Positions 54,625-64,000 of a stretch of 64,000 bases of DNA are shown piece by piece. The notes beneath the pieces were generated by a model. It was not told the origin of the DNA and searched no databases. It worked only from the letters and a program-made list of their open reading frames with translations. A program made the translations under genes and the position numbers. The stretch spans positions 1,426,001-1,490,000 of the forward strand of contig QUOL01000005.1 in NCBI GenBank assembly GCA_009761415.1, read 5' to 3'. How positions within the stretch are numbered: the stretch's first letter is position 1; the number at the start of each line of letters is the position of its first letter. This DNA is from Sarcomyxa edulis (Eukaryota; Basidiomycota; Agaricomycetes; Agaricales; Mycenaceae).

Positions 54625-55888
54625 ATGTCCGGAGAATCTCCTTTGTCGGGACACTCGTTTATTATCCGAGACTCGTACCTAGAGGCTAGCGTTGTAGAGG
54701 TGTTCATGCACGGTAGGGTCCATACTCCTCTTTCCCGAAATCCAAATTGACCCTTCATTCAGGAATCAATACCATTGTGACCTCCTTGTCTCTATACGCC
54801 ATCTGTACGCTCCTCCTTCCTAGCTCATTTGTGGCACTCATCGAGCGTTGTCTATACAGTCTACAAGTCTGAACATTCCCGCCGAAGGGCCTTCGTCGGT
54901 GGCATAATTGTATTGATGTATACATTCTCAACGATACACATGACTTTGGTCTGGACCATACTCCGAACCGCGTTCGTCATCCACGGTCAGACCGAAAGTA
55001 CGATCCTCGCCAATATCCTGGTCCATCCCGTATGGCAAGAGGTGCTCGGGTCATCCGTATTTGTTGCAAATACATTTGCGGCTGACTGTGTATTGGTAAG
55101 CGCCATACTTAGCCCATTAGAGATATCTGTTGATTGACGTCCTTCATAGATATGGCGATGTTGGACTGTATGGGAGTCCAACTGGAAAGTTGTGTCTCTG
55201 CCGATGCTGTCCACGATCACCGGAACAGGTGCGTATCGTTACGATGATCACAGCGGGACACTGTTCATCTGAACGGGCTGCTTCTCAGTTTTCGCTGTCG
55301 GGAGTCTAGTCCAGCAATCTAAACCACCCACTACAACTAATCCACCTGCTATCGACTGGTCAACATGTTATTTTTCCCTCTCCTTAGCCACCACTTTACT
55401 ATCAACGGCGCTCATAGTCATCCGAATTGTACTGGTGATTCGTCGAAACAAAGACGCCGGTTTGAGCACAAGCTCATATCGACGTGTCGTCAGAGTCGTA
55501 GTAGAGTCAGCGATGCTCTACTCTATGACATTCCTCGTCTTCGCCATATTATATGCTCGCGACAACTTCAACTCTGTCTACCCTCAAGGAATCCTCGTGC
55601 AAATGACGGTGGGGTTTTCTTCAAGTCTGTGCACCATTCCATCAATATTGATACATTGGCGTACAGGCAATTGCACCAGCACTAATGCTAACACGCGTAT
55701 CTTTTGCCCGTGATTCGGGGCGTACAGATAAATCATGGTCAGCTCCGATTCAGTTCCGTCCTTCGACCCAAAACATCTCGGCATTTGATCCCTCTGCTAC
55801 TACGGTATATGCCTTCCGAGGTTCAGACAACAATGTGGATACTGTTACATTCGATACGCAAGAGACCAGGAAAGTTGAAGACGTATAG
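54625..55888 (+). CDS. Seven-helix membrane protein of a fungal receptor-like family
   Basis: Six or so exons keep frame. The ATG at 54625 gives an outside N-terminus MSGESPLSGHSFIIRDSYLE. Helical segments follow: INTIVTSLSLYAIF, then KSEHSRRR as an inside loop, GGIIVLMYTFSTIHMTLVW and NTFAADCVL. IWRCWTVWESNWKVVSLPML comes next, then TCYFSLSLATTLLSTALIVI, and RRVVRVVVESAMLYSMTFLV with ILVQMT. After a last intron come AIAPALMLTRVSF and a long Ser/Asp-rich cytoplasmic tail (TVYAFRGSDNNVDTV) to the stop after KVEDV. The FxADCVL/RCWxVW and ESAxLYS motifs are typical of a large, uncharacterised Agaricomycete membrane family. No ligand or coupling partner is known. Confidence 0.8.
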
Positions 55889-56529
55889 TACCTGGAAAAG
55901 CATTTAGCGCTATCTTAGACAGTGGATTATTTCTATCCACCACTTTGTATGTACACACCTTACCTCACTGGCGTATCTATCGACTGACTGATATCATTTC
56001 CTTTTGGCAGCGCAGTTTGTATCTAATGGATGTTTCAAGTGACCACACAAATTATCTATGCACGAGTAGGAAAATGAATTACAGATTGACTCAATGCCTG
56101 GACTCGACGCATCATTTCCCCTCTCCTCTTTGAAGATACTTTGATCGCAACCATCGTCGTCCAAATTACCTCTTGCTTGTCGCGCTCTTGGGTCGCTCTC
56201 CGATCATCGATTATACCTGTCCGCTCTGTCTTTTGACTCGTCCTCATTACTGACTCGATTCATACAGGCTTTTGGACGCCAAGGTCCGAGTCATACTACC
56301 TAGATACCCCTTCTACAACAGCACCGTACAATCACCGCTACCTGCCATCTATACATATCGATAGCGCGACAGTCTGAGAGCTACATGCATGCCTCGCACA
56401 ATCCCAGACGTACTCCAAGAGCGGATCATTGGTATTGATATTTGGATTCAACTGTTCGTTTGACAAGTTCGTACACGACATTTATTTCCTTTACATTGAG
56501 TCCACGGTCTTCTACGCATCGCAATACAC
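55889..56529. other. Convergent region, seven-helix gene to cyclophilin-40
   Basis: 3' flanks of convergent genes. A minus-strand frame at 56448-56636 overlaps the cyclophilin-40 end in another frame and is a shadow. Nothing else recognised. Confidence 0.4.
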
Positions 56530-58049
56530 TTAAGCGAACATCTTCTTGAAGGCTTTCTTCTCCTTCTCCCGTTTTTCCTTCTTGCGATGCCTAAGCTTAC
56601 CCAGTTCACCCGCAATGGCCTGATCATCCGGGACAAGCTGACTAGCTTCGACTAGATCTTTTTCCGCCTCTTCTTCATCTTTCAGAATGACATGTGCTAA
56701 GGCCCGGCGATATAAGGCTTTCGCTGTACCGCTTCCGTTAAAAAAACGTCATAACATGAGAGGGATGGTGCATACCTTTATCGGCGTTGTTCAATTCGAG
56801 CGTGTCCAATGCACGAGTAGCGCTTTTCACGGCAATGGTAGCATTACCAGATGAAGGTGGTTGAGTGCGAACAGCTGCGAGTGCGGAATTAAGTAACAAG
56901 GGCGCTAATAGAGCGTTGAAAGAGTCTTTCAACTCCGGTGGCGAATTTTCCGGCATTTCAGGATGGACATCGAGATACCGAATGGATTCTGTGGTGCTGC
57001 GTATAAGATATACTGCTGCGGTATAGCATTCGAGCTCCACATACTTTGATATTTGCTGAGGGCAGCTTCTGTCTTGCCTTCCTTGAACAATTTGTTTCCA
57101 ATTTCACGCACTTCTTTAGCTATTGTAAGCGCGACTTCGGGATTGTTCACGTTCCGGTCTTCATCGTCCGGGTAGTCTTCGTATTGGTCTCCATCCGTAT
57201 TGACGGCCGTCTCGGTTAACGATGGGTCATCTGGAGAAAGGACTCCACATGATGCGATTACGATGGGGGACTCTGGGACATCATTTGTTGTCGGGTAATT
57301 TTCGATTTGGCGGACTGTACGATAATAGGGATCAAACGGATGAATGCTGGGAGGTGCTAGAATGGACATACCTATCGATTTCCCCTTAATGACTTCTCCG
57401 AATACGACGTGTTTGCCATCGAGATGGGGTGTCGGCGCGACAGTAATGAAGAATTGAGACCCATTGGTATTAGCTCCGGCATTCGCCTGGATAGAGCATT
57501 AGAATTGTGATGATTTCGCTCGTCGTGATTTCAAATCCGCACCATCGATAGCAAGAAGGGTTTAGTATGCTTGACAGGGAACGCTTCGTCTTCAAACTTT
57601 TCTCCATAGATGGACTCTCCTCCGGTTCCTATAACATGAAAGACGTGTCAATGGACGAACAGAGCGGGGAGGAGATGTGGGTGACTACCATTTCCAGCCG
57701 TGAAGTCTCCACCCTGGCACATGAAGCTAGGACTCATAAATTATACATTCAGGACATCCAACACAAATGACACTCACCCTTTGATCACCCTGTGGAACCC
57801 AGATCCTTCATAGCAAAGTTTCTTTCCAGACTTCCCCTCGCCCTTTTCACCAGTACACAGAGCACCTAGGGTGCATTGCTGCATTCAGACGTGGATTCAA
57901 CAAGAAAATCCTGCCAAAAATTGAGACGTACGAAAATTCTCTGCTGTTTTCGGGACTAGATCGCTGTAAAGCGAGAATATCACTCGACCCAGTGGCTTCC
58001 CACCGATTGTAATATCAAAATACGTGAGAGGGCGTTCTGAGGTAGCCAT
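56530..58049 (-). CDS. CPR6: Cyclophilin-40 type peptidyl-prolyl isomerase (CPR6/CYPD)
   Basis: An Hsp90 co-chaperone with an N-terminal cyclophilin domain and a C-terminal TPR domain. The minus-strand ATG at 58049 gives [19 protein letters not shown] and [19 protein letters not shown]. After introns follow [56 protein letters not shown] and [36 protein letters not shown] comes next, so the FHR and QFF catalytic and binding elements are present. MCQGGD replaces the usual MIQGGD. A linker ([23 protein letters not shown]) precedes the TPR part: [55 protein letters not shown] and a basic end [17 protein letters not shown]. The frame is kept throughout; the gene is intact. Confidence 0.92.
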
Positions 58050-58592
58050 TTGATGAGCAAGGTGTTACTGTTAGCAGGATATCGATGTTGAAGCTTCGAA
58101 GCTTCGGTGAATTTCAAAGACACTTTTAGCGCTCATGATGACATTTCTCGATTTTTCTAGAATCGTCTTGTTTCTTTCCCATCATCATACTTGGGCTCCG
58201 AAAGAATCAACCCCCCGCAGACGTCCTTTAAAGCTCAAATCACCTCTGCATCACTCGCAGAATTGGTTGTAATTTCCTCAGAGCTTCGCTCGGAAGTTTC
58301 TGGATCACTAGATATATTCTCTACGCAGATTACTGGGCCATCTTCAAAGTATATCACGGAGAACACGAGGATTGGAAGACTTTCATTGGTTCTGATACTA
58401 TGAATCCACAAGGACTCAAGGACCCATCACGATTTGCTAGGAGGCGGCGTTATGACTTCGAATTTCACCATAACTTGCATGTCATGAAAGTGTTGTCCTT
58501 TTTTTCGAAATCGATAGCTATATGAATTCCGACTCGGACGTCTTTGCATGTATCTTCCTGTCCTATCTTTTGTCCTCATCTCAGCCTCATTA
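58050..58592. other. Divergent region, cyclophilin-40 to P450-1
   Basis: Promoters of both genes. The open frame continues upstream of the chosen P450 start to an ATG at 58548. No other feature supported. Confidence 0.4.
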
Positions 58593-60907
58593 ATGGCGGA
58601 AATTATCATCCACTGGTCCGACGTTTGCCTAGGGGTTCTCGGACTATTCATTTTCACGCGTCTATTGCTCAGAAAACACTCGCAGGCTATGTCCTTACCT
58701 CCTGGGCCGCGAGGATTTCCTGTCATTGGAAACTTGCTAGATCTGCCCTCCGAACGAGAATGGGAGTCATTCACGAAATGGGGCGAGAAATGGGGTGCGT
58801 CTTATGGTATCTGTTGCATGCCAAACTTATGTCTACCTGACTAGGCGACATCACGTCTGTCACAATTCTTGGCCATATCATGATAGTACTCAATTCCGTG
58901 GATGTGGCGCTCGAGCTGTTGGAGAAGAGAAGTGCCATCTATTCAGACCGCCCTATCTCGCAAATGGGTGGTGAACTTGTCGGATGGAAGAAGACATTGG
59001 GCCTATTGCCCTATTCCGATCGTCTACGCAAGTTCCGCAAACAATTTCATCAATCAATCGGCACCCACCCCAACATGAGCCGATTTCTTCCCATAGAAGA
59101 ACAGGAAACTCACCGTTTCCTGCGAATGGTCTCGAAAGACCCTAATAACCTGTCCACACACATTCGACAGTATGTTACTACCCTATGCTCTATATATTAG
59201 TGCCTAACACTTTGTCTAAGAACCGCTGGGGCCATTATACTCCGCATTTCGTACGGATACAGAGCCCAGGAAAGGAACGACCCTCTCATAGAACTAGCGA
59301 ATACAGCTATGGAGCAACTCTCTGTCTTTACAATCCAGGGTAGTTTCATGGTCAATTTTATTCCCATCCGTAAGCGACCGCCCTCATCTCAGCCCCATAA
59401 CATTGTCTCCATACCTCTTTCGAAGCAAAATTGACTCATTCGTTCATAATTCTCAGTACGATATGTTCCAGACTGGATTCCTGGGGCCGGATTCAAAGTG
59501 AAAGCTAAAGCTTGGGCCAAAACGCTCTCCGAATTAGTGGACCGACCTTTTGAATTTACTCAGGAACAGGTGGTAAGTTCTCGGTTGGGGTTCGGTGACC
59601 CTTCTAAATTGATCCGCTTCATTGCAACTTCTAGGCTAATGGAGCCGCAGAAGTGTCCTTCACCTCCATCCTTATCGAAGGCAAGGATCTGAGTATCGAG
59701 GAAGAGTGCGATATCAAGTGGTCGGCAGTATCGTTGTACGCTGGTGAGCAAATTATACTATTATGGTACATTTTGTGTGTACCTACAGAACATTGCCATT
59801 TAGGCGGTTCCGACACGGTTAGTCTATCATCAATCACAGTGGCAGTGCCACTCATGCATTGCTGTGGCGTTCAGACGGTTGCATCAAACTACGCATTTTT
59901 TCGGGCAATGGCACTCTATCCTGGTACGCAAGCTTCGTGGCCAGATATACTTGCAGTCTAATAGTAGCAAAATTGCCGTCCCGTTAGAGGCACAACGGAA
60001 AGCAAAAGCTGAAATTGACGCTGTTGTTGGAAATGCTAGACTTCCCTGCTTTGCCGATAGACCCCATCTGCCGTACACGGATGCATTGTGCAAGGAGGTT
60101 CTGAGGTGACGTCCTATTTATGCGGATAAGGTTACATTGACTGAGTCTCATGTCTACAAGATGCCATGCTGTCGCCCCAAGTGGTGAGTACTCTTTCAAC
60201 GATGATGCTCCATATCTTTTCGGACCAATATGTGTTCTTCAACGTAATAGGTGCCCCGCATCGCGTGACGGAGGACAACATCTACGAAGGGTATCTTATC
60301 CCCAAGGGGAGCGTGGTCATTGCGAATATCTGGTTCGTCGCTCCTCCTTATCCTATATACAAGTAAAAGTGTATGTTGACCTAGTCAATGCAGGAACATG
60401 CTTCGTGATTCCCGCGTTTATGAGGATCCCCTGATATTCAATCCAGAACGATTCATCGCATCACCAAACAAGGCATCGGAAAGAGATCCGCAGGATATAT
60501 GTTTTGGTTTTGGAAGACGGTCGGTTCTCTCAGGTCCTTAATGAAAGATGCGGACTAAATACCTGTGCTGTCCTAGAATATGCCCAGGTAATTGCGATTC
60601 AAATATATGCTTCAATCGACTAAGGAGTATTCTAGGCAGAGTGATGGCAGACGCTTCGGTCTTCATCACCTGCGCTATGTCATTAGCAGTCTTTGATATC
60701 TCAGTGCCTACTGTGAACGGCACTACTGTGAAGCTAGTCGAGGATCAGACCTCCGGCGCAATCAGGTGCGTCCTGTATGAAGGCACATTGCACTTTGCTA
60801 AGTCTCGATACATCGCCTTTCGCTCCAGTCATCCCAAACCGTTTGAATGCACCATACGTTCTCGATCAGATCAGGCGTTTGCTCTGATTAGTGGCGATAT
60901 TCAGTAG
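58593..60907 (+). CDS. Cytochrome P450, OrdA-like microsomal type (P450-1)
   Basis: A class II membrane-bound monooxygenase with many exons. Start 58593 (MAEIIIHWSDVCLGVLGLF) aligns with the tandem copy's [10 protein letters not shown]; an ATG at 58548 would add 15 residues. An N-terminal membrane anchor is followed by the hinge LPPGPRGFPVIGNLLDLP, then [30 protein letters not shown] and [37 protein letters not shown] is the I-helix oxygen-binding region. Then come [20 protein letters not shown] (ExxR), HRVTEDNIYEGYLIPKGS, FNPERF and FGFGRR/ICPGR, the haem-binding cysteine motif split by an intron. Apparent gaps resolve as introns. The tryptophan or proline of the usual RWHP region reads RCHAVAPS. 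Substrate unknown; relatives include O-methylsterigmatocystin oxidoreductase and other oxidases of aromatic or secondary compounds. Confidence 0.88.
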
Positions 60908-61556
60908 TGAGGCACGATGCCATTCTAGCTACTCTTTTTGCGAAGACGATGAGAAACCAGGCATTCCGGTTTCTCGGTCTGAGGGCCAATCGTTCTCTGG
61001 GCAATGTCTCTACTATACCCAGGGACATATAACTCATCTTTCCATGTTCCCATTGCTCCAGATCAACAATGTCAAGCCCTGTGTACTAACTGCTTCAAGT
61101 CGAGGACGCAGACGGTGATTCGGACCGTGACTCCGAGCTGTGAAAAAACAGGATCCAGTAACCGCGCTCAAATCCGGAATGTCACGGTGCAGACGACTTC
61201 CAGAATCCAGAGCTTCCAGGAATTTCCTCAACAATTGTGGACACCGTCAACCCTCGACGGTTGCTCAAGGGCTTTCTTCCAAGACCTCAGCTCATCTCGC
61301 CTTTCTCTAATCGAACGTCATACGGTGACCCAGAGATCACCGAGATTCGAAGCACCTATGTTAATTGTTGCGTTGCGGAGAAACCTTCTATCCGAGGTAT
61401 TCACACCGTGTTAATCATTCCACGGTGGAGCGGAGCCACCGCGCACGCGTGGTTCCGTTTGCTAAGCTTACTTGTGGCTTGCATGTTATCATCCTGTCTT
61501 TCTCCTATAAAACCAGTGAATCATCCTGCTATCGTTCGTTTTCCTCGATCATCGCA
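60908..61556. promoter_or_regulatory. Intergenic between the P450 genes, with TATA box
   Basis: About 650 bases. CTCCTATAAAACC at about 61501-61513 is a TATA box some 45-55 bases before the P450-2 start. Open frames here (61004-61414 and others) have no recognised motifs. Confidence 0.45.
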
Positions 61557-63856
61557 ATGGCTGAGTTCAGACTTAACTGGCTCGACGTTGGTCTTGCGAT
61601 CTTTGGTATCATTGTTTCGACGCGTCTGGTGTTCAAAATGTACTCTCGGGCTGCTCCCTTACCCCCTGGGCCCAAAAAGTTACCCATCATCGGAAACTTG
61701 CTCGACATGCCCTCAGAACGGGAATGGGAGACGTTTACTAAATGGGGCGAGACATGGGGTACGTTTCATTCCATATACGCGTGAGCTATATCAGCTGAAG
61801 ATATTTGTCCAGGAAATATCACATCTGTCACGATTTTCGGTCAATCTCTGGTCATACTGAACTCTCTAGATGCGGCCCTTGACATGCTGGATAAGAGAAG
61901 CGCGATCTATTCTGATCGACCTACCCTGCAAATGGGTGGGGAACTTGTCGGATGGAAGCACATCTTAGGCCTATTGCCATATTCCGACCGTTTTCGCGGC
62001 TATCGCAAGCTGTTCCACCAGTTGATCGGTACCCATTCCCGCATGAATCAGTTTCTTCCTGTAGAAGAAGCCGAGACGCATCTTTTTCTGAAGAGGGTGC
62101 TTCAAGATCCTGACAATCTATCTGCCCATATTCGCCAGTGAGTCCTTCGCCATAACACTATATCAATCCCCTCTGACGATTGGGAGAAGTACTGCTGGGG
62201 CCATTATTCTCCGTATGACGTATGGATACAGAGTACAAGAGAACGAGGATCCTCTCGTTCAGGTGGTAGACACAGCTATGGAGCAGTTCTCCGCTATAGC
62301 GACTCCTGGGAGCTTTGTAGTGGATTTGATTCCTATCTGTAAGTTTACTCGCGATGTTCACTTCTGCTCAACCGCTGAATGGGCTTGTTCCAGTACGGCA
62401 CCTTCCCGGTTGGTTCCCCGGAGCCGCGTTCCAGGAAAAGGCCAAATCCTGGGCGAAAACACTGCACGAGATGGTTGATCGACCTTTTGCATTTACTAAG
62501 CAACAAATGGTGCGGTTCCAGAGAGTGAGTAACTGAGCCAAGTCTGACTTCTGATTTGACTTGCAGGCTGCGGGAACAGCGGAAGCTTCGTTCACCTCCA
62601 GCCTTTTGGAAGGGAAGAGTCTGAGCGTCGATGACGAGTTCGATATCAAGTGGCCCGCAGCATCAATGTACGCTGGTAAATATACTATTCTGATTGAATG
62701 TTTTTGGATGTACGCTCAATTGTCTTATTCAGGTGGGGCCGATACGGTCAGTCTCTCTGGCTTGCGTGTATCAAAAACTGTGTTACTTATCATGAACCAT
62801 GGCACTTAGACTGTTTCGTCCAATCACTCATTCTTTCGTGCTATGGCCCTGTATCCTGGTGAGCACAAATTCGCTCACTGAAAGGACCTCCGTTCTGAAG
62901 TCGAGAGATTAGAGGTGCAAAAGAAAGCACAGGCTGAGATTGATGCTGTGGTGGGCAACGAAAGACTTCCTAGCTTCGCTGATAGGCCTCATCTTCCTTA
63001 TATCAATGCCCTCTGCAAAGAAGTCTTGAGGTAACATCTCAGAACTGTAGTACTGTTTCACTGACCGAAATGATATGCATCTCAAGACACCACACGGTCG
63101 CTCCTATTGGTGCGTGCCGCTATCAGCAATGTGTACGCTTCCCCATCTTTGTTTATACTTATCTACATAGGTATTCCCCATCGTGTGATGGAAGATGACG
63201 TCTATGTAGGATATTCCATTCCTAAAGGAGCGACCATTATCGCGAACATCTGGTAAGTTGCTTCCTATTCTCAGTGTTCGTCTGCTTAGGTGTGTTTTGG
63301 ATCACCGGGTGCATACAGGAAAATTCTCCATGATCCTCATATCTACAATAATCCCTCCACTTTCGATCCGGAAAGGTTTATTGCATCACCAGACAAGGTG
63401 CCGGAAAGAGATCCTCAGGATATCTGTTTTGGTTTCGGGAGGCGGTCTGTCCTTTGTATATATATCTGATATCTATCTGACCATTTGTCCGCCCTGATAG
63501 GATATGCCCAGGTATGCGCCATCGTGCATTCTCCTGTAGGTGACTAATGCATATGCATCTATAGGTAGAGTGCTAGCAGAAGCTTCGATTTTCATTACGT
63601 GTGCCATGTCGTTGGCCGTCTTTGATATCTCATCGCCTCTGATCAATGGTGTGGTCACAAAACCAGTCGAGAGTCATACTTCCGGTGCTGTAAGGTACGA
63701 ATCTTGTCAATATTCGATACGCCACTTGTACGCCACACCACACTTCGCTGATTCCTAGCGTACTTGACATGACAGCCACCCCGAATCCTTCAGATGCGCG
63801 ATTTCTCCCCGATCTGAAAAGACGCTCGCTTTAATACAGAACGAAGTCGATCAGTA
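61557..63856 (+). CDS. Cytochrome P450, OrdA-like microsomal type (P450-2)
   Basis: Tandem duplicate of P450-1 with the same intron pattern. The ATG at 61557 opens [20 protein letters not shown] as membrane anchor. Then follow [64 protein letters not shown] and [12 protein letters not shown]. The I-helix region is [65 protein letters not shown] and the split FGFGRR/ICPGR haem motif come next, and the last exon ends [14 protein letters not shown]. Every conserved P450 element is present and in frame, so the copy is likely functional. The two enzymes differ in many places along their length, so the duplication is not very recent. Confidence 0.88.
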
Positions 63857-64000
63857 GATGAGCCTGGACAGTTGATTACTTACTTATAGCTCGAAGGCGT
63901 TTGGAGGTCGTTACTGATTGGTCACGCTCGTGACTTTCTTGCAATCTCAGTCTTTTGTGACCTTGTGACTTGCAAGCAAGCTTGGTTGTCGTCTTCCGAG
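63857..64000. other. 3' flank of P450-2
   Basis: Right edge of the window; no further gene seen. Confidence 0.4.

Noticed and set aside
59930..59990. Apparent stops in P450-1 between the I-helix and the EAQRKA segment
   Set aside because: A GTACGC donor and a CCGTTAG acceptor remove the stops and rebuild the expected ALYP-EAQRKA join.

Overview
This window is nuclear DNA from a basidiomycete fungus, most likely an Agaricomycete. The genes are dense and full of short GT-AG introns, mostly about 45-70 nt. The recognisable families are typical of that group: CFEM secreted proteins, class II P450s, a DAL5-type MFS transporter, GH127, multi-pass membrane proteins, and an expanded family of short kinase-like proteins. 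No species can be named from the sequence.

Layout. 0.3-3.4 kb: two kinase-like genes (K1, K2, +). 3.9-5.1 kb: splicing factor SYF2. 6.4-9.7 kb: a divergent pair, kinase-like K3 (-) and coiled-coil/disordered partner P0 (+). 10.1-18.3 kb: MFS transporter (-), a pterin-dehydratase-like protein (-), and GH127 (+). 18.5-19.8 kb: K4 (+). 21.2-34.6 kb: the main accessory array, made of pseudogene K5 (-) followed by three roughly 4-kb units. Each unit is a minus-strand kinase-like gene facing a plus-strand partner gene (K6/P1, K7/P2, K8/P3). 35.8-44.8 kb: two tetraspan-type membrane genes, a MYND-finger gene, three CFEM genes and duplicated debris. 45.4-52.6 kb: ribosomal protein L31, an OCRL-like inositol 5-phosphatase (-), a small gene head-to-head with it, and a small one-helix membrane protein (-). 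53.7-58.0 kb: a secreted-type ORF, a seven-helix membrane protein, and cyclophilin-40 (-). 58.6-63.9 kb: two tandem cytochrome P450 genes.

The most interesting system is the repeated divergent pair. A kinase-like gene, with an unfamiliar conserved N-terminus in place of a glycine-rich loop, shares a promoter region with a gene whose N-terminus is helical. The partner's C-terminal tail (Ser/Pro/Ala/Gln/Tyr-rich) is split into many tiny exons. In P1 and P2 the splice model I derived by hand keeps one reading frame across 14 exons, and every internal tail exon has a length divisible by three with phase-2 introns on both sides. Four such pairs occur here. Some members are decaying: K5 has a frameshift and a stop, and P3 has a stop, a frameshift and a lost TATA box. 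An orphan fragment of a partner lies between units. This is a birth-and-death gene family. Its function cannot be read from the sequence.
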